Below are positions 31,296 through 39,479 of a stretch of DNA of 64,000 nt, in pieces. A program made the translations under genes and the position numbers. Numbering within the stretch: position 1 is the stretch's first letter; the number at the start of each line of letters is the position of its first letter. Source of the DNA: Hymenobacter psychrotolerans DSM 18569 (lineage in GTDB: Bacteria; Bacteroidota; Bacteroidia; Cytophagales; Hymenobacteraceae); contig NZ_FRAS01000012.1 in NCBI RefSeq assembly GCF_900142395.1, positions 62,001-126,000 on the forward strand, given 5' to 3'. The notes beneath the pieces were generated by a model, which had not been told where the DNA came from, searched no databases, and was given only the letters and a program-made list of their open reading frames with translations.

Positions 31296-32550
31296 GGGTC
31301 AGCTCCTCTCCGTTGCGCGTCACCGTGAAGCGGCGCTGGTTATCACGCATAAACTTCACCCAGCGGCGCACGTCCACGTCGACGTAGCCCGGATCGAGCT
31401 CTATCACGTGGGCTTCCCGATCCAGCTTCTCACAGGCCACCAGCAGGGAGCCGGAGCCGCTGAAGCCGTCGAACACCACATCTCCGGGCTTGCTGGAGCA
31501 CTCCAGCAGGTATTCCAGAATGGGCAGCGGCTTCATCGTCGGATGCTCCGCATTGCGCTGCGGACGGTCGAAGTTGAGCACCGTGGTCTGCTTCCGGTCC
31601 GAGTACCAAGTATGGGCCGCGCCTTCCTTCCAGCCATACAGGATGGGCTCATGCTGCCAGTGGAAGTCCTGCCGGCCCATCACGAACTGCTGCTTCACCC
31701 ACACCAGACACTGGCTGAGTTTCAGGCCCGCGTCCTGCATGGCCAGGCGGAAGTTGGCTCCTTCCGAGTCTGCGTGAAACACGTAGATGGGCGCACCGGG
31801 CTTCATGAAGGTGAAGCAGTTGGTGTAGTAGTCATAGAGAAACTCGCGGAACGAGGCATTATCCATGCTGTCGTTCTCAATCTTGAGCGCATCCTTGGTC
31901 TTGCCCTGGTAGTTGACGTTGTAGGGCGGGTCGGTATTGACCAGGTCGATGAGTTTGCCGGCCAGCGCCCGCGCTACTACGTCCGAATCCGTCGACGAAC
32001 CGCACACGAGCACGTGCTGCAGTCCTCGCGCGTCGCTGCTCAGCTCATAGACGTCGCCGAGCACCGACACCGGTTCTTTGGGCGGCGTGGGATCGAATTC
32101 CTGCTCTTCCGAGGGCAGCAGCGCCAGCGCCTGATTGGCCAGTGCTTCGAGGCCGGCCAGCATGCTGGTGTCGCCGATGGCACCCAGGTCGATGTGGGCG
32201 AAGTTGTCCTGCAGGCTCTGGTAGTCCCAGATACCGGCCCCCACATTGGAGGTGATGTTGTACTCGTCGAGTTCTTCCTTCGTGAGCAGCCGGTTGGGCA
32301 TCCGCACGTCGATTATCTCGTCGCCACGGCCCAAATCGAGCAGGATGCTCAGGCGCTGGTGGCCGGCCAGCACCACGTCGTCGGTGTTGATAGCCGGGAT
32401 TTCGGCGAGGTTGAACTTCTGGATACTGCGCATGAGGCGCACGCGGCCCTCTTCGGTCAGGATGCGCGGGTTGTAGCTCAGGGGCACCAGGTCGCGCACT
32501 CGGCGCTGCACGGTGGTCCAGGATAGTGGGGCTAGTTCTTCGGTCTGCAT
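31270..32550 (-). CDS. ParB-domain DNA methyltransferase (beta-class amino-MTase)
   Basis: 426 aa fusion. Residues about 15-110 are a ParB/Srx-like domain (LVPLSYNPRI, DDVVLAGHQRLSILLDLG). Residues about 165-410 form a Rossmann methyltransferase with DPPY at 207-210 and the SAM motif FSGSG at 363-367. The order (DPPY first) marks class beta, giving N6-adenine or N4-cytosine methylation. The target-recognition part lies between. No restriction enzyme is encoded beside it. It precedes the terminases, so it may protect phage DNA or mark it for packaging (inference). It shares a TAATG overlap with the upstream gene. Confidence 0.9.
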   Translation of the reverse strand: MQTEELAPLSWTTVQRRVRDLVPLSYNPRILTEEGRVRLMRSIQKFNLAEIPAINTDDVVLAGHQRLSILLDLGRGDEIIDVRMPNRLLTKEELDEYNITSNVGAGIWDYQSLQDNFAHIDLGAIGDTSMLAGLEALANQALALLPSEEQEFDPTPPKEPVSVLGDVYELSSDARGLQHVLVCGSSTDSDVVARALAGKLIDLVNTDPPYNVNYQGKTKDALKIENDSMDNASFREFLYDYYTNCFTFMKPGAPIYVFHADSEGANFRLAMQDAGLKLSQCLVWVKQQFVMGRQDFHWQHEPILYGWKEGAAHTWYSDRKQTTVLNFDRPQRNAEHPTMKPLPILEYLLECSSKPGDVVFDGFSGSGSLLVACEKLDREAHVIELDPGYVDVDVRRWVKFMRDNQRRFTVTRNGEELTHEQLALFE

Positions 32551-33152
32551 TATTGGGATAGTTTGGATTCGAGTAAGTCGATGTTGGCCAGCACCTGCGC
32601 CAGGTCGGCGGCGCGGTCCGGGCGGTCCTGCAGCTTGCTGCGCTGGGTGCGCAGCAGCTTCAGGCGGTACTGGATGTCGGGGCGGGTGGTGAGCTGCTCC
32701 AGCGCCGGCTCAGGCGCGGCGACGGGTGGCGGCTCGGGCAGCGTGCCGTGCTGGGCGTAATATGCCTCGGCCGCGTAGCTCTCCTGCAGCTTATCCCCGA
32801 GGTCGAGTATGCGCAGAGCCGCTTCGCCCCGTTCGGCTTCGGTGAGCAGCTCCAGCCGGGCGTGCAGGTACTCCCGCTCACTGAGCAGCGGGCGGCGGGC
32901 ATCTCGCAGCTGCTGCACCACGTCGGGCGTGGTGGCAGCAGGCGCCTGGGGAGGATGGGTATGGGAAGGAGGGGCCGGCGTGCCGGCGACGAGCTTGCCC
33001 AGCTCCCGGGCCAGCACCTCGCGGCTGTAGCTGGTGCAGCTGGCAGCCAGCAGCCGTTTGATCAGGCCGCTGGCACCGTGCTGCTCATAGAGGGCGACAC
33101 CAGTTTCGTAGTCCTGCTCCGATGCCAGCCAAGTGGAAATTTCCGCGTTCAT
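32550..33152 (-). CDS. Phage protein of unknown function, first gene of packaging operon
   Basis: 200 aa. The N-terminal segment EISTWLASEQDYETGVALYEQHGASGLIKRLLAASC is a pattern I associate with Bacteroidota prophage proteins of unknown role (given in part). A Pro/Ala/His-rich linker (about 60-75) follows, then coiled-coil helices (REYLHARLELLTEAERGEAALR; IQYRLKLLRTQRSKLQDRPD). The ATG is only 4 bp from the -7 box of promoter P4, implying a leaderless transcript. Could be a DNA-binding helper of packaging; unsupported. Confidence 0.62.
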   Translation of the reverse strand: MNAEISTWLASEQDYETGVALYEQHGASGLIKRLLAASCTSYSREVLARELGKLVAGTPAPPSHTHPPQAPAATTPDVVQQLRDARRPLLSEREYLHARLELLTEAERGEAALRILDLGDKLQESYAAEAYYAQHGTLPEPPPVAAPEPALEQLTTRPDIQYRLKLLRTQRSKLQDRPDRAADLAQVLANIDLLESKLSQ

Positions 33153-33156
33153 GAAG

Positions 33157-33191
33157 CAAAGCTGCCTCGGATGGCCACGGCTAAAAAGGAC
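33157..33191 (-). promoter_or_regulatory. Late promoter copy P4
   Basis: Minus strand: GTCCTTTTT (33183-33191), 18 bp, CAGCTTTG (33157-33164), then CTTC and the ATG. Its upstream edge abuts the preceding operon's terminator. Confidence 0.8.
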
Positions 33192-33193
33192 GC

Positions 33194-33225
33194 AAAAACG
33201 CCCCGACCTATCAGGCCGGGGCGTT
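33194..33225 (-). terminator. Terminator of the head operon
   Basis: Minus strand: AAACGCCCCGGCC/(G)GTCGGGGCGTTTT hairpin followed by T residues, 20 bp after the 33247 stop. Confidence 0.82.
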
Positions 33226-33246
33226 TCATCAACAGCTCCTTCTCTC

Positions 33247-33483
33247 CTACTTCCCTTTTGCCGCAGTGGAAGCTGCTGATGTTGTGCGGCGCACCTTCCG
33301 CAGCTTCAGGTACGTCGACTCGCCCTGCTTCACTACCAGCTCGTCGGCCTCGGCCACACTGAGGGTACGGAGGTCGATGGTCTGGTAACCCAGGGCGCGG
33401 ACCACGTAGCGGCCCGGCTCCTGAGTTGCCTCGTACTTGGCGGCTACGTCCGGGCGCAGCAGTTTTTGCCAGTCCTTGTTCAC
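33247..33483 (-). CDS. Small phage protein, unknown
   Basis: 78 aa, GTG start at 33483. Basic and beta-rich (GRYVVRALGYQTIDLRTLSVAEADELV, TYLKLRKVRRTT), with an Ala/Ser/Lys tail. It lies 3 bp after the tail-tube-like gene and is last in the head operon. Small proteins of this size after the tube gene may be assembly factors; no homology is claimed. Confidence 0.6.
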   Translation of the reverse strand: MNKDWQKLLRPDVAAKYEATQEPGRYVVRALGYQTIDLRTLSVAEADELVVKQGESTYLKLRKVRRTTSAASTAAKGK

Positions 33484-33486
33484 GGC

Positions 33487-34056
33487 TTAGCCTCCTGCGG
33501 GCGTTACCACGCCGGTGCTGGCTGCGATGGACGAGCCATCCTTCAGCTTGATGTCACCTTCGTAGAAGAGCAGGCCGTTGGCATAGCCCTCTACTTTGAA
33601 CGTGAAGCCGTTCCGGCCGCTGCCCAGCGTACCAGAGTCGTACTCGCCCAGGATTTCCACGCCCAGACCTTCCTGGCCCAACTGGAGCACCGTGCCATCG
33701 GCGGTGGTCACCAGCATGATAGCCGAGTGGTTTTTGATCTGACGATCAAACTCAGCCGCCTCCTTCGCGTTGCCCGGATGGAAGAACGTGAAGTCGATTT
33801 TCTTGCCGCGGCCGTCCCGTTCACCCACGTTGCCCAGTTTGAGTTGGGCGGTGCCCAGCGTGCTGTAGCACTTCACGAAGCCTTTGCTGGCAGCAAAACC
33901 GTGCGTACCATCCACCGTTACCGAGTCGCCGGCACCCGTACTGGTCTTCACGCCCTTGATGGACGTGAAGTCCTGCTCAGCAGCAATGAAGAGGTTCTGC
34001 TTCAGGCCCGGCGTGTTGTCTTTGCCCTGTGGGCCTTTGAGATCAAATAAATCCAT
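33487..34056 (-). CDS. Putative major tail tube protein
   Basis: 189 aa, beta-rich, no charged coiled coil. Key segments: DSVTVDGTHGFAASKGFVKCYS, an FHPGNAKEAAEFDRQIKNHSAI loop (given in part) and the repeated-strand C-terminus MLVTTADGTVLQLGQEG...NGFTFKVEGYANGLLFYEGDI. This FHPG...LVxxxDGxxxLxG...F pattern is shared by structural tail proteins of Bacteroidota phages as I recall them. Its position after the capsid and before the tail genes fits. It also resembles part of the 234-aa protein at 39480-40184. Confidence 0.6.
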   Translation of the reverse strand: MDLFDLKGPQGKDNTPGLKQNLFIAAEQDFTSIKGVKTSTGAGDSVTVDGTHGFAASKGFVKCYSTLGTAQLKLGNVGERDGRGKKIDFTFFHPGNAKEAAEFDRQIKNHSAIMLVTTADGTVLQLGQEGLGVEILGEYDSGTLGSGRNGFTFKVEGYANGLLFYEGDIKLKDGSSIAASTGVVTPAGG

Positions 34057-34122
34057 AATTCGGATCGGATTGACGTATAAAACTTATGAATTCAGCCTGC
34101 TGACGCGGGCTTACTTAGCGGC

Positions 34123-34419
34123 TTAGACTTTGCGCAGCAAGCCCGAACCAGTCTTCACCAGCGCGGCCAGCACTTCTTTGTTCTTCTGCAGGTCTTTGGC
34201 TTTCACCTCGGTGCCTTCGTAGTTGAACTGCTGCGCCAGCACCTGGTACTGCGTCTTGTCGTGCGTCACCACTACCAGCGTCGGCGTTGCGGCCTCGGCG
34301 TTGGAGAGCTTTTCGCTCAAATCACCAATGGCCTCTTCGGCAGTGGCGTTGTCCTGCTTCAGTTGGGCGTTTTCAGCTTCCAAGCGAGCAATTTTCTGTT
34401 CTGGGGTTTCAGTGTCCAT
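34123..34419 (-). CDS. Small coiled-coil head protein, unknown
   Basis: 98 aa. Residues 5-42 form a leucine-zipper-like coiled coil (EQKIARLEAENAQLKQDNA, then EEAIGDLSEKL). The C-terminal 55 residues are an alpha/beta domain (PTLVVVTHDKTQYQVLAQQF). It lies between the major capsid and tail-tube-like genes, so it could be a decoration or head-completion protein. The gap before it holds a strong hairpin (34470-34494) that lacks a T run and may tune expression relative to capsid. Confidence 0.6.
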   Translation of the reverse strand: MDTETPEQKIARLEAENAQLKQDNATAEEAIGDLSEKLSNAEAATPTLVVVTHDKTQYQVLAQQFNYEGTEVKAKDLQKNKEVLAALVKTGSGLLRKV

Positions 34420-34469
34420 GATTGTGGCTTAATGACAATGAGAAATATGACGGTACTCGGATGACGAAG

Positions 34470-34494
34470 GCCGGCACCCGCGTGGGGTGCCGGC
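34470..34494 (-). other. Hairpin after the major capsid gene, possible attenuator
   Basis: GCCGGCACCC/GGGTGCCGGC perfect 10-bp stem with a 5-nt loop, 12 bp past the capsid stop. No T run follows, so partial termination or mRNA stabilisation is more likely than full termination. Confidence 0.6.
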
Positions 34495-34506
34495 TCGTCG
34501 GGGCGC

Positions 34507-35466
34507 TTAGGCCAAGTCCTGGTCGTTGGTGTAGACGATTTCCGGGATGATGAAGCCCACACCCTTGCTCCAGTCGCTGTACACCTTCACCTGACGGTCT
34601 ACATTCTCCACCTGGAACTTGCCCTGGTTGCCGGTGCGCTTGCCCAGCACGAGGGCGTTGGCCTTCGGCGTGCACCAGATTTTGTTGGCACCCGACATCG
34701 AAGGCAGACCAACCACCGTGATGTTGGTGTTGTTGATCTTGTCGCCCAGCATGCCTTCCACTTTCGTGTTCTTGCCATACTTGCGCTCCTGGCCACGCAG
34801 GAAGCGGCGCTGCACCTGCTCCGACACAGCCAGCTGCATCGGGATGCTCCAGTAAGCCTGGCCGATGCGGTCAGCGAACTGCTCCAGCTGCTCTACCAGC
34901 GCTTCGGGGTCCGTTTCCAGCGCACCCGTCACGATAGGCGTGATGCGGCCGGCCGTGATGTGGGTGTTGATGGTCTTCTTCAGACCATTCATCGACGTAC
35001 CGGCAGCGCCAGGCGTGCCAGCAGTCGGGGCTACATACACGCCGTTGTACACCTCCAGCAACTCGTAGTCCTGGTTCGACTGCGGAATCAGATACTCTTC
35101 GATGTACCAGCGGATGAAGGGCCACGACTTGCGGTCAATGCCTTCCCCCGTAAGGAAGCCGAGCCACGAGGCTTCCAACTCGTCGGGGTATTCGGCAGTG
35201 TCGATTTTCATCTTGAACTGCTCGATGCCAACGGGCGTGAACGTCACGCTGGCCAGCGGCGTGTACGCCTTCTGGAAAGGCTGCAGCACGCGGGTCATGA
35301 GGGTTTTGGCCGCACGGTACACGGTTTCATCCGTCAGGATGGGCGTGAGCAGCGAGTCGGTAACACTCGGGCGGAACAACAGCTTCGCGAGACGCTGCAG
35401 GTTTTGGCCCTGGTTGATGTAATACGCGCCGAATTCGGCGATAATAGCGGAGGTTTGGAGGCTCAT
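34507..35466 (-). CDS. Major capsid protein
   Basis: 319 aa, of HK97-fold type by size, context and pattern. N-terminal GAYYINQGQNLQRLAKLLFRPSVTD, long helix-strand central region (SVTFTPVGIEQFKMKIDTAEYPDEL; FIRWYIEEYLIPQSNQDYELLEVYNG), and a C-terminal A-domain (NNTNITVVGLPSMSGANKIWCTPKANALVLGKR). It follows the protease/scaffold gene by 60 bp, the standard head-module order. The intergenic hairpin 35521-35556 includes the upstream stop. Expressed from late promoter P5 with the protease. Confidence 0.8.
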   Translation of the reverse strand: MSLQTSAIIAEFGAYYINQGQNLQRLAKLLFRPSVTDSLLTPILTDETVYRAAKTLMTRVLQPFQKAYTPLASVTFTPVGIEQFKMKIDTAEYPDELEASWLGFLTGEGIDRKSWPFIRWYIEEYLIPQSNQDYELLEVYNGVYVAPTAGTPGAAGTSMNGLKKTINTHITAGRITPIVTGALETDPEALVEQLEQFADRIGQAYWSIPMQLAVSEQVQRRFLRGQERKYGKNTKVEGMLGDKINNTNITVVGLPSMSGANKIWCTPKANALVLGKRTGNQGKFQVENVDRQVKVYSDWSKGVGFIIPEIVYTNDQDLA

Positions 35467-35526
35467 CGCTTCGTAGTGATAAAATGAAAAGTTGGAATCG
35501 TTGGTAGCTAGTGGGACAACCCGCGC

Positions 35527-35940
35527 CTAGTTGAAGCGCGGGTCGTTGTCGAGAGCCTTGTTGTGGTCGAGTTCGGCAATGGCCTTGTTGTGGTCCACAG
35601 CACCGGACTCTGCTACATCGGACTTCTCCTTTGCAGCGCTGGTGGGCACTTCGCCGGGCTGGTTGCCGTACTCGTCGGCCTTGGCTACGGCCTCATCACG
35701 CTGCTTTACCAGCGCCTCAATCGAGTCGACACCGGCAGCAGCCAGGGCAGCGGTGGTAGCGTTGTGGGCGGTGGTGGCAGCTTCGAAGGCAGCCAGCGCG
35801 TCGGCCGACACGATGCCGGCTCCTTTGATGTTGGCCGCGTCCAACTCCTCGTTGGCAGCGTCGACGAGGCTGGCCGTTACGGCCGCACCCGTCAGGCCGG
35901 CCAGTGCAGCGACGGCCGGGAAACGTTTCAGAAAACTCAT
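35527..35940 (-). CDS. Possible nested scaffold start within the protease gene
   Basis: In-frame internal ATG (35938-35940) giving a 137-aa Ala-rich, helical protein (MSFLKRFPAVAALAGLTGA...). It follows a low-complexity Asn/Ser linker (ANHSNSNT) at exactly the protease/scaffold boundary. Independent translation is inferred by analogy with lambda Nu3; no ribosome-site signal can be read in this group. Confidence 0.4.
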   Translation of the reverse strand: MSFLKRFPAVAALAGLTGAAVTASLVDAANEELDAANIKGAGIVSADALAAFEAATTAHNATTAALAAAGVDSIEALVKQRDEAVAKADEYGNQPGEVPTSAAKEKSDVAESGAVDHNKAIAELDHNKALDNDPRFN

Positions 35941-36888
35941 AGTATTGGAATTGGAATGGTTGGCTTGGGTAGCGCCGGCCTCAGTGGGCTCAGCATCAGT
36001 GCCGGTGGCCAGCGCAATAGCGCGCTGCACGGCATAGTCGAAGGAGCCCACCGCCGTGATGAGCCCCATTTCTTTGGCTTCGGAGGCGAAGAACATGCCG
36101 CCCTTCAGTGCCTTTTCGGCCGTTTTTGGATTGAGCCGCTCCCCAATGGCCGACTTCACATGGTCGTGAAAAACAGCCCGCAACGGGTTGAGCACGTTGG
36201 CCTTGTAAGGCTTGTAGTCGCCACCCAGCGCGGCGAAGAATTCGGAGTTCTTATCCTCCGAGCCATCGGCCACCATGTCGTGAAACTTCACGCCCAGCTT
36301 CTCCAGCGCGGGCTTGATGTCCTGAAAAGAGGCCATCACCCCGATAGACCCGATGCGGCAGGTTTCGTTGTTGAGGATGATTTCGGGGCAGGCAACGGCA
36401 GCCCACACGGCAGCCGAACCAATCATACCATCCGAGTAAGCAACGATGGGTTTGTTCAGCGCGGAAAGGCCTGCGGCAAACTCTGCTGTCCCATCCACCG
36501 AACCGCCGCCCGAATCGATATCGAGCACGTGGGCAATGACATTGTCGTGGCGGTCAGCCGCCTGGATGGCACGCAGCAGCGACGCGGTGCCGGGCACATC
36601 GGTACACAGGCCGACCTGGTCCTGCTTCATCATCACGCCCTTCAGCTGGTGCACGGCCACGGCCCCATCGGGCGCGTCGTCGTACTTCTTGGCCTTGGAG
36701 CGGCCACCACCAGAAGCGGCGGCGAACAACACGAAAGCCTCCTCAGCCGGAGCAGCCGGCGCACTAGCTGTGGCCGGCTGCCCACCATTGAGCATAGCCG
36801 CAATCTGCGGCAGATAACCGAACACCGTCTCGCTCTGGATAGCCCAGGGCGAACGTAGTATGGCGGACAAAAGATGATTGACTTGCAT
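35527..36888 (-). CDS. Prohead protease (S49/ClpP-like) fused to scaffold-like domain
   Basis: 453 aa. Residues about 75-280 are an S49/SppA-type serine protease: IDSGGGSVDGT, nucleophile Ser158 in DGMIGSAAVWAAV and RIGSIGVMASFQD; Lys213 in GSEDKNSEFF is the likely general base. This protease matures capsid proteins in phages such as lambda (C). The C-terminal 137 residues (from MSFLKRF) form an Ala-rich helical/coiled-coil region ending KAIAELDHNKALDNDPRFN, typical of scaffolds. An in-frame ATG at 35940 could give the scaffold alone, as Nu3 inside lambda C. It lies just before the major capsid gene. Confidence 0.88.
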   Translation of the reverse strand: MQVNHLLSAILRSPWAIQSETVFGYLPQIAAMLNGGQPATASAPAAPAEEAFVLFAAASGGGRSKAKKYDDAPDGAVAVHQLKGVMMKQDQVGLCTDVPGTASLLRAIQAADRHDNVIAHVLDIDSGGGSVDGTAEFAAGLSALNKPIVAYSDGMIGSAAVWAAVACPEIILNNETCRIGSIGVMASFQDIKPALEKLGVKFHDMVADGSEDKNSEFFAALGGDYKPYKANVLNPLRAVFHDHVKSAIGERLNPKTAEKALKGGMFFASEAKEMGLITAVGSFDYAVQRAIALATGTDAEPTEAGATQANHSNSNTMSFLKRFPAVAALAGLTGAAVTASLVDAANEELDAANIKGAGIVSADALAAFEAATTAHNATTAALAAAGVDSIEALVKQRDEAVAKADEYGNQPGEVPTSAAKEKSDVAESGAVDHNKAIAELDHNKALDNDPRFN

Positions 36889-36910
36889 CGACTTGGGTAA
36901 AGAATCGATA

Positions 36911-36945
36911 CAAAGCTGCCGGCACCGCTTACCGGGAAAAAGGAC
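36911..36945 (-). promoter_or_regulatory. Late promoter copy P5
   Basis: Minus strand: GTCCTTTTT (36937-36945), 18 bp, CAGCTTTG (36911-36918). It shares GGCAGCTTTG with P4. It starts the head operon 22 bp before the ATG at 36888. Confidence 0.8.
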
Positions 36946-36947
36946 AG

Positions 36948-36979
36948 AAAAAAGCCCCAGCCGGGCAGGCTGGGGCTTT
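36948..36979 (-). terminator. Terminator of the fibre operon
   Basis: Minus strand: GAAAGCCCCAGCC/GGCTGGGGCTTTTTT hairpin with a 5-nt loop, directly upstream of P5. Confidence 0.9.
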
Positions 36980-37005
36980 CATTCGTCCAACTCCGTATGA
37001 GGTGG

Positions 37006-37206
37006 TTATTGCACCCCGACCTGCCCCTCCGGTGCAGGCAGATCGGGCTCCTGCGTAGCAGCCTGCCGTTGCGGGTCAATGACCGGCACCACCTTGCCGG
37101 CCACTATTTTCTGGCCCGCCAGCACGTCTGACAAATGCATTCGGGTGCCAACGGTTACGGTGCCCTGCAGCGCGTCCTGGTATTCTTCGATTACTTCTAC
37201 CAACAT
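37006..37206 (-). CDS. Small phage protein, unknown
   Basis: 66 aa (MLVEVIEEYQDALQGTVTVGTRMHLSDVLAGQKIVAGKVV, given in part), Pro/Glu-rich C-terminus. One-base overlap with the lectin-like gene upstream; last gene of the fibre operon. The beta-strand pattern could be a small domain completing a fibre; unknown. Confidence 0.58.
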   Translation of the reverse strand: MLVEVIEEYQDALQGTVTVGTRMHLSDVLAGQKIVAGKVVPVIDPQRQAATQEPDLPAPEGQVGVQ

Positions 37207-37835
37207 CAGAGTACTATTTCGCGGGTTCCCCCGTCCGTGAATGTCATTTCGCCGCCTAAGCTCCCTTTGTTCAGGGCCGGGCCATCGGCCTCATTAAAGT
37301 CAAACTCAATCAGGGCGACGCCGTTGGCCTCGATCAGCAGGTAGTCAATCATGCCGACAAACGCGGCATTGCCCGTTCGGCCCGCAATATAGAAAACAGC
37401 ATTCTGCACTACCGTCGGCGCGAAGTTGGGAACGGTGATAGCGCCACTGGCCCCTCCATCCAGCAGGCCGTTCAGCTGGCTGCTGGCATACCCGTACTGT
37501 ATTTCGTGCAGGCCCTCGTCTGTAACCGTGGCGTTCAGCGGCATGCGTACCTCAACGCCCGTGGCATTGGCCGGCGAATACAACTCGTATTTGCCCGCAT
37601 TGAAGTTGTAAATCATCGACCAGATGTCGGAAGGCCCACTTTGCACCCCGAACACATACGCGCCCGGGCTCTGGAGCTGCTTCAGGCGAACCACCATGCG
37701 CCAGTTCAGGCCCAGCGTTAATCCGGCCCCGGCCGTTTGCAACGTCCCCGTCGCGCCCGGCCCCACCAGCACGCCCCGATTGATAGCGCCGAACGAACGG
37801 AAGCCGCCGGCAGATTTTCTAAGTGGAATCGGCAT
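37206..37835 (-). CDS. Concanavalin/LamG-like phage protein, putative receptor binding
   Basis: 209 aa, beta-rich. Pattern of a jelly-roll lectin domain: LNWRMVVRLKQLQSPGAYVFGVQSG, WSMIYNFNAGKYELYSPAN, HEIQYGYASSQLNGLLDGG, FYIAGRTGNAAFVGMIDYLLIE and LIEFDFNEADGPALNKGSLGG. This order of strands recurs in LamG/concanavalin-like domains of phage tail proteins. It overlaps the upstream fibre gene by one base. Sugar binding at the host surface is inferred. Confidence 0.65.
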   Translation of the reverse strand: MPIPLRKSAGGFRSFGAINRGVLVGPGATGTLQTAGAGLTLGLNWRMVVRLKQLQSPGAYVFGVQSGPSDIWSMIYNFNAGKYELYSPANATGVEVRMPLNATVTDEGLHEIQYGYASSQLNGLLDGGASGAITVPNFAPTVVQNAVFYIAGRTGNAAFVGMIDYLLIEANGVALIEFDFNEADGPALNKGSLGGEMTFTDGGTREIVL

Positions 37836-39475
37836 CAGGAAAGTGTAAAGAGCGTGTAAGCATTAAAGGCGGTGTTGGTGCGCTGCGGCACCACGACGAG
37901 TACCACATCTGTGGTGCCGGCCGTGGCGAAGGCGGCGGCTATATCCGCCGTCACGTCCGCATCACTGGTGCGTTCCGGGCCCCAGGCGGTGTTGTCGCCG
38001 GACTTGAGTACCTGCGCTTTGTAGCCGCTGGCATTCACGTTTCGCACCACGGCGAAGGTTTTCGCCGTGGTCAGCACGAGCTTATCCGTGCCGGCGCTGC
38101 CATCGGTGGTGGCCTGGTAGGGCTCGGCGCTGGTGCCGCCGGGAGCCGCCACCACCTGCGTGCCGTTCAGAATGGTGGTACCCGCCGGCAGCACGCTGGT
38201 GCCCTTCAGATACACCTTGCCGCCCCCGCTGAAGGTGTTATCCTTCAGGCCCACACTTTCCAGCGTCAGCTCCTTGCCGGCCGGCACCTTGAAGACAACT
38301 TGCGGGAAATAGCCGCCAATGAAGTGGGTGCCGCCCAGCCCGTTTATCTCAATAGTCCCGTTCTGCGCCACCAGATTAACCACTCTGGAATATTCGCGCA
38401 CGAACAGCGTCAGGCCGTTCAGCTCCTGAATGTGCGGGCCGTTCTCCAAGTAGGTACCGGCCGCCAATTGCGCGCTGGAGAGTAGCGTGAAAGCGTAATT
38501 CAGCCGCACCGCCCCGAAAATACCCGTGAAACTGAGCGCATCCGCTAAGCTGGTGCCCTGGTACTGCCCCCCGCCTAAGCTGGTGGCATACACGCGCGGC
38601 ATCAGCGGCCGGTTCAGCTTGTTCTGAATGCCGACCGATACCTTGTCCTCCGTTACTGCGCCGTTCTGCAGGTGGCCGGTGGCTACCGCCTGCCCGTGCA
38701 GCGTGCCGTAGTGGCGGATTTCATCGTTGTTGTTGGCATCCTCCACGGCCTCGAAGTGAATCTGACTTTCCGAGTGCGTGGTGGCAGCTAGTTGCTCAGG
38801 CGAGAAGCTGCCGCCAGTGGGCACATCCGCTGTCAGCGAGGCAAAATTGATGTAGTTCGGGTCATCATCCTCGCCCGTTGGTTCCGGATTCCAGGGTGCC
38901 TGCCCCGGCAGCGGCACTTTCTTCTTCAGCTCCAGCAGACGGGTTTGCCCGTTGCCGAAGGTCCATTTCACCACGTCGCCGGCTTCGAAAGGCTGATCCT
39001 CCAGTACCAGCGTCGGATAGGAATTTACCTTATCATCTTCTGAGCCCGAAGTCTGCACCCACAGGCACATGACCTTCTCCACGGTTTCGGGCTTCTCGTC
39101 CCGATATGCCTCAATGGTGCCCAGCGAGTGGCGGCGCAGCTGAAAGTAGATGGGAGGCAGGTCGATGCCGGCCAGCTCTGACGTCACGACTTGGCTGGCG
39201 GTGCCCCCGGCCACAGCCACGGCCGTCATCTCCGCCACCAGCATATACGTTGGAATCGTGGCCAGCGCATCCAGGTTGGGAATGCGGTACAGGCCACCAC
39301 GGATATCGTTGGTGGTCGTGGCCAGCCGGTTCAGGAAGTTGCGCCGAATATCCTTGACAAACTCCTGGAAGGTGGCCTCCGTGATGTTCTGGAACTCATT
39401 ATCGGCAAACCGGCCCAGCCACTTCGTCTCGAACTGCTGGGGTGATAAAGAGGGATTGGGAATAGGTACGGCCAT
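37835..39475 (-). CDS. Putative tail fibre/appendage protein
   Basis: 546 aa. The N-terminal segment (PNPSLSPQQFETKWLGRFADNEFQNIT, given in part) is helical and may attach to the virion. A middle beta domain and a C-terminal half rich in short strands and Gly/Thr/Asn follow (GTIEINGLGGTHFIGGYFPQ, LTLESVGLKDNTFSGGGKVYLKG), compatible with a beta-helix or fibre shaft. It ends in a compact domain (KTFAVVRNVNASGYKAQVL). No named family. It is flanked by a lectin-like protein on one side, which supports an adsorption role. Confidence 0.62.
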   Translation of the reverse strand: MAVPIPNPSLSPQQFETKWLGRFADNEFQNITEATFQEFVKDIRRNFLNRLATTTNDIRGGLYRIPNLDALATIPTYMLVAEMTAVAVAGGTASQVVTSELAGIDLPPIYFQLRRHSLGTIEAYRDEKPETVEKVMCLWVQTSGSEDDKVNSYPTLVLEDQPFEAGDVVKWTFGNGQTRLLELKKKVPLPGQAPWNPEPTGEDDDPNYINFASLTADVPTGGSFSPEQLAATTHSESQIHFEAVEDANNNDEIRHYGTLHGQAVATGHLQNGAVTEDKVSVGIQNKLNRPLMPRVYATSLGGGQYQGTSLADALSFTGIFGAVRLNYAFTLLSSAQLAAGTYLENGPHIQELNGLTLFVREYSRVVNLVAQNGTIEINGLGGTHFIGGYFPQVVFKVPAGKELTLESVGLKDNTFSGGGKVYLKGTSVLPAGTTILNGTQVVAAPGGTSAEPYQATTDGSAGTDKLVLTTAKTFAVVRNVNASGYKAQVLKSGDNTAWGPERTSDADVTADIAAAFATAGTTDVVLVVVPQRTNTAFNAYTLFTLS

Positions 39476-39479
39476 TTAG

